Of a stretch of 64,000 nt of DNA, positions 51,176 to 60,009 are shown one piece after another. The DNA is from Klebsiella grimontii (GTDB taxonomy: Bacteria; Pseudomonadota; Gammaproteobacteria; Enterobacterales; Enterobacteriaceae), in the NCBI RefSeq assembly GCF_900200035.1, contig NZ_FZTC01000020.1, positions 1 through 64,000 on the forward strand, in the 5' to 3' direction. The notes under the pieces are model-generated. The model did not search any database, was not told where the DNA came from, and saw only the letters and a list, made by a program, of their open reading frames with translations. Position numbers and translations under genes: made by a program. Each line of letters begins with the position of its first letter. Positions within the stretch are counted from its first letter, which is position 1.

Positions 51176-52009
51176 TCAGATTTCCACCGCCTCCACGGCA
51201 TATTCCTGCTGGCCCGCCTGTTTCACCTGGTTCATCAGCCCCCCCGGCGCGCCGTTTTTCACCTGCAGGATTTCCGCCAGTACGCTGATAGCGATCTCGT
51301 TTGGCGTCTCGGCGCCGATGTCGTAGCCAATCGGCGCCCGCAGGCGGCTGATATCCGCCTCCGGCACGCCGTTCTCCCGCAGCTGGCGTACAAAGGCCTG
51401 CACTTTCCGCCGACTGGCCAGCAGCCCCAGCCAGGCGACCGGCTGGGTTATCAGCCTGTCCAGCGCCTCCCAATCCTGGTTGTTGGTGGCAATCAGCACG
51501 AAATCCTGCGGCCGTACCGCCATCGCCTCCACCACGTCCGTGAAGCTGGCGGCGTGCGCCAGCCGCGCCGAAGCGGGGAAAGCGTCGGGACAGAGGCTTG
51601 CGGCATAGGTATCGCCGACGCAGATATCAAAATCCAGCAGCGCCGCGGCGTGGGCAACCGCGCGGTTAACGTGCCCGGCGCCGACCAGCAGCAGGCGCGG
51701 GCGCAGGCCGTGAACGCTGATGTATACCGACATCGCGCCGCCGCAGTCGGAGCCCACGGCGTCGCTGCCGGTGCGCGCCATACGGCCGTGAAACATTCGC
51801 GATTCCCGCTCGCGCAGCGCCGCCTGCGCCGCATCGATAACTTTACGCTCTACCATCCCGCCGCCAATGGTCCCCACAATCGAACCGTCCTCTCGGATCA
51901 GCATCTGAGCGGCGTGTCGGGGGGTGGAGCCCCGGCTTTCAACAATCTGCGCGAGGGCAAAGGGGCGGTTCTGTTCTTCAAGCCGTGCTGCTTCTGCGAA
52001 AATATTCAT
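51176..52009 (-). CDS. yqeB: XdhC/CoxI-family molybdoenzyme accessory protein
   Basis: A 277-residue protein of the XdhC/CoxI family that matures molybdenum hydroxylases, probably by handling the sulfurated cofactor. The N-terminal part (ESRGSTPRHAAQMLI, GTIGGGMVE) and the Rossmann part (LLLVGAGHVNRAVAH, then ASRRKVQAF and APIGYDIGAETPNEIAISVLAEI) are complete for an XdhC, but it is half the length of E. coli YqeB (541). It is transcribed against its neighbours. Its client xanthine-dehydrogenase-type enzyme is not in the window. Confidence 0.8.
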   Translation of the reverse strand: MNIFAEAARLEEQNRPFALAQIVESRGSTPRHAAQMLIREDGSIVGTIGGGMVERKVIDAAQAALRERESRMFHGRMARTGSDAVGSDCGGAMSVYISVHGLRPRLLLVGAGHVNRAVAHAAALLDFDICVGDTYAASLCPDAFPASARLAHAASFTDVVEAMAVRPQDFVLIATNNQDWEALDRLITQPVAWLGLLASRRKVQAFVRQLRENGVPEADISRLRAPIGYDIGAETPNEIAISVLAEILQVKNGAPGGLMNQVKQAGQQEYAVEAVEI

Positions 52010-52076
52010 ACCAACCTCAAAGGCAATTTCTTTTACGGTTTTGGGGATTGTCTGCGATATTGCCCGGCTTCTCAGT

Positions 52077-52366
52077 TTGAGAGCTCACCCTCCGTTGAAA
52101 ATACCGTCGCAGCGACCGATTATGGCTATGCAATATTTATACTGCCCCGCCGTTTTTTATCGCGAATTGTGAATCAGGTCATTTTTTTAGCCCTGGCGAC
52201 GTTGAAATTAGGCTATCGCGCCGATTATTCCGTCAACCGCCGAGCCAAATTTCCGCCGCCCGCTGAAAACGCCGCCGGGCGGCCCGGGTAAATTATCATT
52301 CTGATATTTGCGATCTGATTTTGAGAAATCTCACCCGCTCAAAAAACGTATTGATTTGAGTTCTCA
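52077..52366. promoter_or_regulatory. series of dyads between yqeB-like gene and ygfK
   Basis: This 533-base gap (52010-52542) carries no gene but several dyads: TGAG-AG-CTCA at 52077-52086, TTATCA-TTC-TGATAT at 52293-52307, TGAGA-AA-TCTCA at 52322-52333 and TGAG-TT-CTCA at 52357-52366. The three TGAG/CTCA repeats each follow TTT. They may be operators for the two divergent units. The TTATCA-N3-TGATA dyad is like those at 44670 and 59682. Confidence 0.5.
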
Positions 52367-52454
52367 TTCCCCAACGATGAAATTATTCACGCCGCGGCGT
52401 TGAGTTTCGACCTGGTTCACAAATTAATTATTCCGCCGCCGCGGTTTGAATAAC

Positions 52455-52470
52455 TGGTGTGATTGTTGCT
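52455..52470 (+). promoter_or_regulatory. sigma54-type promoter of ygfK-ssnA
   Basis: TGGTGTGATTGTTGCT has GG-N10-GC spacing and a perfect TTGCT -12 block, with a poorer -24 block (TGGTG for TGGCA). It is 88 bases before the ygfK start, in line with the other island units. Confidence 0.65.
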
Positions 52471-52542
52471 CCTCTTCCGTTATCCGTCGGGATGATGACC
52501 ACCGGCAATGTCGATCTTACAATGATATCTAAGGAGTGGGTT

Positions 52543-55500
52543 ATGGGAGATATAATGCGTCCCGTGCCGTTTGAGGAGCTATTAACGCGCATTTTCGATG
52601 AGTATCAGAGTCAGCGATCTATTTTTGGCATTCCTGAACAGCAGTTTTATTCGCCGCAGGCGCAGCGTTCGATCGGCGTATTCGGCGAAAGCTGCGCCAC
52701 GCCTCTCGGCCCGGCTGCCGGGCCGCACACCCAGCTGGCGCAGAACATTATTACCGCCTGGCTAACCGGCGGGCGGTTTATAGAGCTGAAAACCGTTCAG
52801 ATCCTTGACCGCCTGGAGCTGGAAAAGCCCTGTATCGATGCGGAAGATGAGTGCTTCAATACCGAATGGTCCACTGAATTTACCCTGAAAAAAGCCTGGG
52901 ATGAGTACCTGAAAGCCTGGTTCGCCCTGCATCTGCTGGAGCAGGTCTTTCCGCTGGCGACGAACAAAGAGAGCAAGTCGTTTATTTTCAATATGAGCGT
53001 CGGCTACAACCTTGACGGTATTAAGCAGCCGCCGATGCAGGAATTTATCGACAACATGATGGACGCCTCCGCGCATCCTAAATTCGCCCAGTACCGCGAC
53101 ACGCTGAACCGCTGGCTGCAAAATAAACCCTTTATTGACAGCCTGCCAACATGCGCGCGCAAAGACGGGCTGGACAACCTGGCGCAGCGCGTACCGGCCA
53201 GGCTGGTCCAGGGCGTCACCCTCTCGACGATGCACGGCTGCCCGCCGGATGAGATCGAAGCCATCTGCCGCTATATGCTGACCGAGAAAAATCTCAATAC
53301 CTTTGTGAAGCTCAATCCGACCCTGCTCGGCTATCCGCGCGTGCGCCAGATCCTCGACGCCTGCGGCTTCGGCTATATCGGCCTTAGCGAAGCGTCGTTT
53401 GACCACGACCTTAAGATCGACCGGGCGCTGGAGATGCTGACGCGCCTGATGGCGCTGGCGAAGGAGCGCAGCCTCGGCTTTGGCGTCAAGCTGACCAACA
53501 CCCTCGGCACCGTCAACAACAAGGGGGCGCTGCCCGGGGATGAAATGTATATGTCCGGGCGCGCGCTGTTCCCGCTCTCTATCAACGTGGCCGCCCTGCT
53601 CTCGCGGGCGTTTGACGGCAAGCTGCCGATCTCCTACTCCGGCGGCGCCAGCCAGCTCAACATTCGCGAGATTTTCGACACCGGTATTCGCCCTATCACC
53701 ATGGCCACCGACCTGCTGAAGCCGGGAGGATATCTGCGCCTGAGCGAGTGCATGCGCGAGCTGGAGAAAGCCGACGGCTGGAACATGACGCAGATCGATG
53801 TCGAGCGCCTCAACGCGCTGGCGGAAAAAGCGGTGAGCATGGACTACACCCAGAAACAGTGGAAGCCGGAAGAGCGCATTGATACCGGCGAGCCGCTGCC
53901 GCTGCTGGACTGCTACGTCGCCCCCTGCGTGACGGCCTGCGCCATCAAGCAGGATATTCCGGAGTATATCCGCCTGCTGGGCGAGCATCGCTACGCCGAC
54001 GCGCTGGAGCTGATCTATCAGCGCAACGCTTTACCGGCCATCACCGGCCATATCTGCGATCACCAGTGCCAGTACAACTGTACGCGGCTGGATTACGACA
54101 GCGCGCTCAACATCCGCGAACTGAAAAAAGTGGCGCTGGAGAAAGGCTGGGACGCGTACCGTAGCCGCTGGCATAAGCCCGCGGGATCCGGCTCCCGGCA
54201 CCCGGTAGCGGTGATCGGCGCAGGCCCTGCCGGTCTCGCCGCCGGCTACTTCCTCGCCCGCGCCGGGCATCCGGTCACGGTTTTTGAACGTGAAGCCAAC
54301 GCCGGGGGCGTGGTGCAGAATATCATTCCGCAGTTCCGCATTCCCGGGGAACTTATCCAGCACGATATTGATTTTGTCGTCGCCCACGGCGTCAAAATTG
54401 AATACGGTTGCGATCCGCATCTGAGCGTGGAAAAGCTGCAGGCGAAAGGTTTTCGTTACGTGCTGGTCGGCACCGGTACCGATAAAAACAGCGGCGTGAA
54501 GCTGGGCGGCGACAACCAGAACGTGCATAAGTCGCTGCAGTTCCTGCGCCAGTTTAACCGCGGCGCCGAGCTGAATCTGGGCAAACATGTGGCCGTGGTC
54601 GGCGCCGGCAATACCGCGATGGACTGCGCCCGCGCGGCGCTGCGCGTACCGGGCGTGCAGAGCGCGACCATCGTCTATCGCCGTTCTCAGCAGGAGATGC
54701 CCGCCTGGCGCGAAGAGTACGATGAGGCGCTGCTCGACGGCGTCGGCTTCGAGTGGCTATGTAACCCGGAACAGTTTAACGCCGACGGAACGCTCGTCGT
54801 ACGCGTCATGAAGCTGGGCGAGCCGGATGAGAAAGGCCGCCGCCGTCCGGTAGAAACCGATGAACTTCGCACGCTGAAAGTCGACTCCCTGATTACCGCC
54901 ATCGGCGAGCAGCAGGACGGCGAAGCGCTGTCGGCAATGGGGATCCCGCTCGACCCGCAGGGCTGGCCGGTGGTCAACGCCGATGGCGAGACCAGCAAGC
55001 CGAACGTCTTCCTGATCGGCGACGTTCAGCGCGGCCCCTCATCTATCGTCTCCGCTATCGGCAACGCGCGACGGGCCACGGACGTGATTCTGGCCCGGGA
55101 AAATATCGCCAGCCGCTACGGAAACAAAGTCTGGAACAATGTCGATCCGGCGAAGGTGTACCAGCGCAAAGGCGCCATCGCCGTCACCCTGGTGGATAAA
55201 AACCAGCGCGAGGCTTTTGTCGAGCAGGAAGCCAGCCGCTGCCTGGAGTGTAACTACGTGTGCAGCAAGTGCGTCGACGTCTGTCCGAACCGCGCCAATA
55301 TTTCCGTGGCCGTCCCGGGCTTCCAGAATCGCTTCCAGACCCTGCATCTGGACGCTTATTGCAACGAATGCGGCAACTGCGCTCAGTTCTGCCCGTGGCA
55401 GGGAAAACCGTATAAAGACAAAATCACCGTGTTCAGCCTGGAGCAGGATTTTGTCAACAGCACCAATCCGGGCTTCTTCGTCGCGGGCGCCAGCGTCAAA

Positions 55501-55647
55501 GTGCGTCAGGACGACCAGACGTGGCAGCTGGAAATAAACGACCGCGGCCAGTTTAACGAGGTACCGGCTCAGTTGGATGCCATGTGCCGCATCATAAGCC
55601 ATATTCATCAGCACCAAAGCTATCTTCTGGGAGGCGTTGAAGTATGA
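52543..55647 (+). CDS. ygfK: YgfK: flavin/Fe-S oxidoreductase (putative selenate reductase subunit)
   Basis: A 1034-residue protein very close to E. coli YgfK (1032). The N-terminal half (1-470) resembles a dihydropyrimidine/dihydroorotate dehydrogenase-type barrel (GPAAGPHTQLAQN). A GltD-like FAD/NAD part follows (VIGAGPAGLAAGYFLARAG at about 555, VVGAGNTAMDCARAA). The C-terminal ferredoxin part has CLECNYVCSKCVDVCP and CNECGNCAQFCPW. The start is at ATG 52543 (MGDIMRPVPF) with AAGGAG upstream. Known names link it to selenate reduction, but clusters like this one point to anaerobic purine or urate reduction. It overlaps ssnA by four bases. Confidence 0.93.
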   Translation: MGDIMRPVPFEELLTRIFDEYQSQRSIFGIPEQQFYSPQAQRSIGVFGESCATPLGPAAGPHTQLAQNIITAWLTGGRFIELKTVQILDRLELEKPCIDAEDECFNTEWSTEFTLKKAWDEYLKAWFALHLLEQVFPLATNKESKSFIFNMSVGYNLDGIKQPPMQEFIDNMMDASAHPKFAQYRDTLNRWLQNKPFIDSLPTCARKDGLDNLAQRVPARLVQGVTLSTMHGCPPDEIEAICRYMLTEKNLNTFVKLNPTLLGYPRVRQILDACGFGYIGLSEASFDHDLKIDRALEMLTRLMALAKERSLGFGVKLTNTLGTVNNKGALPGDEMYMSGRALFPLSINVAALLSRAFDGKLPISYSGGASQLNIREIFDTGIRPITMATDLLKPGGYLRLSECMRELEKADGWNMTQIDVERLNALAEKAVSMDYTQKQWKPEERIDTGEPLPLLDCYVAPCVTACAIKQDIPEYIRLLGEHRYADALELIYQRNALPAITGHICDHQCQYNCTRLDYDSALNIRELKKVALEKGWDAYRSRWHKPAGSGSRHPVAVIGAGPAGLAAGYFLARAGHPVTVFEREANAGGVVQNIIPQFRIPGELIQHDIDFVVAHGVKIEYGCDPHLSVEKLQAKGFRYVLVGTGTDKNSGVKLGGDNQNVHKSLQFLRQFNRGAELNLGKHVAVVGAGNTAMDCARAALRVPGVQSATIVYRRSQQEMPAWREEYDEALLDGVGFEWLCNPEQFNADGTLVVRVMKLGEPDEKGRRRPVETDELRTLKVDSLITAIGEQQDGEALSAMGIPLDPQGWPVVNADGETSKPNVFLIGDVQRGPSSIVSAIGNARRATDVILARENIASRYGNKVWNNVDPAKVYQRKGAIAVTLVDKNQREAFVEQEASRCLECNYVCSKCVDVCPNRANISVAVPGFQNRFQTLHLDAYCNECGNCAQFCPWQGKPYKDKITVFSLEQDFVNSTNPGFFVAGASVKVRQDDQTWQLEINDRGQFNEVPAQLDAMCRIISHIHQHQSYLLGGVEV

Positions 55648-56981
55648 GTATCCTGATCCTGAAAAATGCCACCGCCGCGCAGATCTATCCGGCGAAAGTG
55701 TGGGAGAACGTCGATATCGCCATTGAGAATGATAAAATTCTCGCTGTCGGCCCCGGCCTGTGCCAGCGCTATCCGCAGGCGCAGGTGAAAGAGATGCGCG
55801 GGCAGCTGGTGATGCCCGGCATGGTCTGCTCGCACAATCACTTTTATTCCGGCCTTTCCCGGGGGATTCAGGCCAATATCGCCCCCAGTCCGGACTTTAT
55901 CTCCACGCTGAAAAACCTGTGGTGGCGCCTTGACCGGGCGCTGGACGAAGAGTCGCTCTACTACAGCGGGCTGATCTGCGCTATGGAGGCCGTACGTAGC
56001 GGCTGCACGGCGGTTATCGATCACCATGCGTCGCCCCACTATATCACGGGCTCCCTGAGCCAGCTGCGCAACGCCTTCCTCAAAATCGGGCTGCGCGGGA
56101 TGACCTGCTTCGAAACCACCGACCGCAACTTTGGCAGCCGCGAGCTGCGCGACAGCGTTGAGGAGAACATTCGTTTCGCCAGAGAGATCGACGCCGCCCG
56201 CGAGAAGGGAGACCAGCCTTATCTGGTCGAGGCCCATATCGGCGCCCATGCGCCGTTCACCGTGCCGGATGAAGGTCTGGCGATGCTGGGCGAAGCGCTA
56301 AAAGCCACCGGCCGCGGCCTGCATATCCACGCGGCGGAAGACCGCTACGATGTCTCTCACAGCCATCACCTTTACGGCAAGGATCTGCTGGCGCGGCTGG
56401 CGGAGTTCGGCCTTATCAACAGTAAAACGCTGATTGCTCACGGTCTGTACATCTCCGATGCTGACGTGGAGCTGCTCAATGCGCAGGACGGTTTCCTGGT
56501 GCACAACGCGCGCTCCAATATGAACAACCACGTCGGCTACAACCACCGCCTGCCGCAGATCCGCAATCTGGCGCTCGGTACCGACGGCATCGGTTCCGAT
56601 ATGTTCGAGGAGATGAAGTTTGCCTTCTTTAAACACCGCGACGCCGGCGGGCCGCTGTGGCCGGACAGCTTCGCGAAGGCGCTGAGCAACGGCAATGAAC
56701 TGTTGAATCGCAACTTCAACGCCCGCTTTGGCCGCCTTGAGGCGGGCTATAAAGCGGACCTCACCCTTTGCGACTATATGGCGCCGACGCCGCTTATCGC
56801 GGAAAACATCGCCGGGCATATCGCTTTCGGCCTGGGGTCAAACAGCGTGCGCAGCGTCATGGTGAACGGCGTGATGATCTACGAGGATCGCCAGTTCAGA
56901 TTCGACTGCGAGCCGATATTCCGCGAAGCGCAGAAAGTGGCGAAAAAAATGTGGGCGCGAATGGACGCGCTCCCCGCGTAG
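55644..56981 (+). CDS. ssnA: SsnA-family aminohydrolase
   Basis: A 445-residue amidohydrolase (E. coli SsnA 442). Metal motifs: CSHNHFYSG, the middle HAAEDRYD and HG, and the aspartate in LGTDGIGSDM. Related enzymes deaminate purine or guanine-like rings, and the cluster context suggests a hydrolytic step on a purine product. The start overlaps the ygfK stop (ATGA). A good terminator follows. Confidence 0.92.
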   Translation: MSILILKNATAAQIYPAKVWENVDIAIENDKILAVGPGLCQRYPQAQVKEMRGQLVMPGMVCSHNHFYSGLSRGIQANIAPSPDFISTLKNLWWRLDRALDEESLYYSGLICAMEAVRSGCTAVIDHHASPHYITGSLSQLRNAFLKIGLRGMTCFETTDRNFGSRELRDSVEENIRFAREIDAAREKGDQPYLVEAHIGAHAPFTVPDEGLAMLGEALKATGRGLHIHAAEDRYDVSHSHHLYGKDLLARLAEFGLINSKTLIAHGLYISDADVELLNAQDGFLVHNARSNMNNHVGYNHRLPQIRNLALGTDGIGSDMFEEMKFAFFKHRDAGGPLWPDSFAKALSNGNELLNRNFNARFGRLEAGYKADLTLCDYMAPTPLIAENIAGHIAFGLGSNSVRSVMVNGVMIYEDRQFRFDCEPIFREAQKVAKKMWARMDALPA

Positions 56982-56997
56982 CCCGCGTAAAAACGCT

Positions 56998-57025
56998 AAA
57001 CCGGCCTGGCAAGCCGGTTTTTTTT
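56998..57025 (+). terminator. ssnA terminator
   Basis: AACCGGC and GCCGGTT (56999-57005 and 57013-57019) form a stem with a seven-base loop followed by a T run to 57025, 17 bases past the ssnA stop. Confidence 0.88.
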
Positions 57026-57085
57026 GCTGACAGAACGCGGGCGTGTGAAATTGCCCGGGGGCTTCCGCGCCGCCGGGCGCAACGT

Positions 57086-57562
57086 TTACAGCGACAGCAG
57101 CGCGGCGGTGGCGATATTGCGCTGCTTTTGCAGCGCGCTGAGCTGCTCTTCGGTCATGATAATCAGCGCCGCCGTCGGGCAGACGTCAACGCAGGCGGGG
57201 CCGCGCTCCCGGGCGCCGCAAAGATCGCACTTAACGATAACCGGCGTCAGGCCGGCCGCCACCTCGATGGCAATCGCCCCAAACGGGCAGGCGATCGCGC
57301 AGCTCTGGCAGCCAATGCAGCGCCCGCCGTCGGCTTCCACCTTCTCCGCCCCCATGCTCAGCGCCCCGGTCGGGCAGGCGCCCACGCAGGGCGCGTTCTC
57401 GCACTGATGACACATCACCGGTACGCTAAGATCGTCGAGGCGCATCACCTTCAGGCGGGGGTGAAACTCCGCCCCCGGCGCCACGTGTTCCAGCGCACAG
57501 GCTACCTCACAGGTCCGGCAGCCGATGCAGGCCTGCGAACTGGCAACGATAAAACGGGTCAT
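57086..57562 (-). CDS. four-cluster ferredoxin, HydN/YgfS type
   Basis: A 158-residue electron-transfer protein with four cysteine groups: CIGCRTCEVAC, CHQCENAPCVGACP, CIGCQSCAIACP and CDLCGARERGPACVDVCP, as in HydN (linked to formate dehydrogenase H in E. coli) and YgfS. It has no signal peptide and is cytoplasmic. The start overlaps the aegA-type stop as ATGA, so it is coupled to that flavoprotein. It may relay electrons between FdhF and the aegA-type enzyme. Confidence 0.88.
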   Translation of the reverse strand: MTRFIVASSQACIGCRTCEVACALEHVAPGAEFHPRLKVMRLDDLSVPVMCHQCENAPCVGACPTGALSMGAEKVEADGGRCIGCQSCAIACPFGAIAIEVAAGLTPVIVKCDLCGARERGPACVDVCPTAALIIMTEEQLSALQKQRNIATAALLSL

Positions 57563-59499
57563 ATCTCCTCCCGGGCCGTGAATTGCGCCAACATCTCGCT
57601 GGCCGCCTGCCGCCCGGCGACCATGGCGGTGACCACCAGGTCCGCGCCGGTCACGGCGTCGCCGCCGGCAAAGATTTTGTCATGGCTGGTTTGCGTCGTT
57701 CCGCGCCCTTTGCCGCCGGTGACTATCTGCCCCCAGCGGTCCAGCTTAATGCCGTGGCCGCGCAGCCACGGCATCTCGTGAGCCTGAAAGCCAAACGCCA
57801 TAATGAGCACATCGGCTTTAAGTTCAAACCCGGAGTCCGGGATCGGCTGCGGCCGGCGGCGGCCGTCCGGGCCCGGATCGCCCATCTTCGTGCGGATCAT
57901 CTCCACCGCGCAGACCTGCCCCTTACGGTTGAGCTGAATGCGCTGCGGCTGCACGTTAAACTCAAATTTCACCCCCTCTTCCCGCGCGTTCACCACCTCT
58001 TTTTTCGACCCGGGCATGCTTAGCTCATCGCGACGGTAGGCGCAGGTTACGCTCTCGGCCCCGCGACGAACGGCGGTGCGCAGGCAGTCCATCGCCGTAT
58101 CGCCTCCGCCAAGCACCACCACGCGTTTCCCCTTGATGTCGGTCAGCGGATACTCGGCGCTCTCTTCGAGCCCCATCACCTCGCGGGTGCTGGCAATCAG
58201 AAACGGCAGCGCCTGAATCACGCCGGGGGCGTTCTCTCCCTCCAGACCGGCGGCCATCAGACCGTAGGTGCCCACGCCGAGGAAAACGGCGTCATAGTTT
58301 TTCAGCAGATCGGCAAAAGCCACGTCGCGTCCCACCTCCTGGTTGAGATGAAAATTGACGCCCATGGCGCTAAAAACGTCGCGCCGCCTCTCAAGCACGT
58401 TTTTATCCAGCTTGAACGGCGGAATACCGAAGGTCAGCAGGCCGCCGATTTCCGGATGGCGATCGAAGACGTCAACGTGCACGCCCGCGCGCACCAGAAT
58501 ATCGGCGCAGCCCAGTCCGGCGGGCCCGGCGCCAATCACCGCCACCCGCTCCGGGCGCGGGGCCACGTTGTCGATGGTCGGTCGCCAGCCCATCGCCAGC
58601 GCGGTATCGGTGATATAGCGCTCAAGATTGCCAATGGCGACCGAGCCGCCCTCGTTCTTTAAGGTGCAGGCCCCTTCGCACAGCCTGTCCTGCGGACAGA
58701 CGCGGCCGCAAATCTCCGGCAGGGAACTGCTTTGATGGCACAGTTCCGCCGCCTCGATAATCTTGCCTTCGTTCACCAGGCGGATGAAATCGGGAATGTG
58801 GTTATGCAGCGGACAGATCCAGTTGCACCACGCCTTCTGTGCGCAGTAGAGGCAGCGTTCGCTCTCATATTCCGCATCGCGCTCGCTCAGCGGCTGATAG
58901 ATTTCGCCGAAATGCCGCAGGCGGTCATCGGCGGGCACTTTTTTCGCCCCAACGCGCGGAGGTTTATTGAGTATCGCATTACGTCTCGCACCGCGAACGC
59001 CCTCCAGCGGTCTTTCCAGCGCGGAGCGGATCTGCCGCGCGGTGCGCAGCTGGTTAACGGCGGCTTCATCCATCAGGCGCAGCGCCTGGGTTGGACAGCT
59101 GGCTACGCAGGCCTGCTGGCCGGACGGGTGCTGACGGCAAAGATCGCACTTCTGCGCCAGCTGCGGCGCGTCGTCATCGTTGGCCACCATCTCAATGGCG
59201 CCAAAAGGACAGGCGATGACGCAGTTTTTACAGCCGATGCACAGCGCCTCGGTAAACTGAACGCTGTCGTTAGCCACGCTCAGCGCCTGAGTCGGGCACG
59301 AGCCGACGCAGGGGGCGTCGTTGCAGTGGCGGCAGGTCGTCGCGCTGCTGGCCTTGCGGTTGAAGAACACGCGGATGCGCGGAAGAAAGTCGCTGCGCTG
59401 CTGGGGCCAGCTGTCCTGGCGATGAGAGGTGACGCAGGCCACTTCACAGGCGTGGCAGCCAATACAGTTTGCAGAATCGGCAACGATAAATTTATTCAT
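57559..59499 (-). CDS. aegA: AegA/YgfT-type ferredoxin-flavoprotein oxidoreductase
   Basis: A 646-residue protein. The N-terminal 180 residues are a HydN-like ferredoxin with four cluster motifs (CIGCHACEVAC, CRHCNDAPCVGSCP, CIGCKNCVIACP, CDLC). From about residue 200 it is GltD-like: a bis-Fe-S region (CLYCAQKAWCNWICP, CGRVCPQDRLCEGAC), FAD motif IGAGPAGLGCADILV and NAD motif VVLGGGDTAMDC. ATG 59499 (MNKFIVADSANCIGC) was chosen. E. coli AegA (659) and YgfT (639) are required for formate-dependent urate degradation. It is divergent from the permease-fdhF unit. Confidence 0.9.
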   Translation of the reverse strand: MNKFIVADSANCIGCHACEVACVTSHRQDSWPQQRSDFLPRIRVFFNRKASSATTCRHCNDAPCVGSCPTQALSVANDSVQFTEALCIGCKNCVIACPFGAIEMVANDDDAPQLAQKCDLCRQHPSGQQACVASCPTQALRLMDEAAVNQLRTARQIRSALERPLEGVRGARRNAILNKPPRVGAKKVPADDRLRHFGEIYQPLSERDAEYESERCLYCAQKAWCNWICPLHNHIPDFIRLVNEGKIIEAAELCHQSSSLPEICGRVCPQDRLCEGACTLKNEGGSVAIGNLERYITDTALAMGWRPTIDNVAPRPERVAVIGAGPAGLGCADILVRAGVHVDVFDRHPEIGGLLTFGIPPFKLDKNVLERRRDVFSAMGVNFHLNQEVGRDVAFADLLKNYDAVFLGVGTYGLMAAGLEGENAPGVIQALPFLIASTREVMGLEESAEYPLTDIKGKRVVVLGGGDTAMDCLRTAVRRGAESVTCAYRRDELSMPGSKKEVVNAREEGVKFEFNVQPQRIQLNRKGQVCAVEMIRTKMGDPGPDGRRRPQPIPDSGFELKADVLIMAFGFQAHEMPWLRGHGIKLDRWGQIVTGGKGRGTTQTSHDKIFAGGDAVTGADLVVTAMVAGRQAASEMLAQFTAREEI

Positions 59500-59681
59500 T
59501 TGCTTCCCTTTATTATTCCAGGACTCACCGGGGAGCAATGCAATAATCAGACGCTTTTTTAAAAGCGATTAATATGCCGCTCATTTTTGCGAGCAGCCTC
59601 AAAAAAACGGCTTTATTCCCGCTTAGCGACTCGATAAATATCCCCTGCCGCGGAGCGATGATGTTTTCCTTCACCCGGGTT

Positions 59682-59742
59682 TAATCATGTTGATAATTCA
59701 CCGTATCGATCGCGATACCAAAATGAGATTCTGCCTATCTCA
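59682..59742. promoter_or_regulatory. three adjacent dyads between aegA and uacT
   Basis: TAATCA-TGT-TGATAA (59682-59696), GTATCG-ATCG-CGATAC (59703-59718) and TGAGAT-N7-ATCTCA (59724-59742) follow one another. The first is a near match of the TTATCA-N3-TGATAA dyads at the other two sigma54 units. They sit 126-186 bases upstream of the uacT -24/-12 element. The 510-base gap 59500-60009 holds no convincing gene; a 108-codon frame overlapping these sites (59687-60013) was rejected. Confidence 0.5.
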
Positions 59743-59867
59743 ATGTGATAGCGCGCGTTTATTTATCGCGGGGCGTCTTGCAGGAAATTTCAGACTGGAA
59801 GATATTCCGCCCTTTTCGCGTGAGTTATTTCACACAATTCCCCATCAATTCCCTCAGCGCTTATTTT

Positions 59868-59883
59868 TGGCACAGCTTACGCA
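59868..59883 (+). promoter_or_regulatory. sigma54-type promoter of uacT-fdhF
   Basis: TGGCACAGCTTACGCA has a perfect TGGCAC -24 block and GG-N10-GC spacing, with ACGCA instead of TTGCA at -12. It lies 127 bases before the permease start. Confidence 0.7.
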
Positions 59884-60009
59884 TATCCCTCATTGTGCGC
59901 GCAACACGCTGATGAACGTATCGGCTCAGGGAGGCAGCGGCCTTCGAATCGTAACTTCAACTTTGTCCTCGCTTATACAGAGTGAAGTCGTACAGGAGAT
60001 AACAACTTC

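Noticed and set aside
59500-59690. sigma54 promoter for the aegA-type operon on the minus strand
   Set aside because: I looked for GG-N10-GC on that strand before aegA; the nearest candidate is off by one base in spacing, so no call was made.
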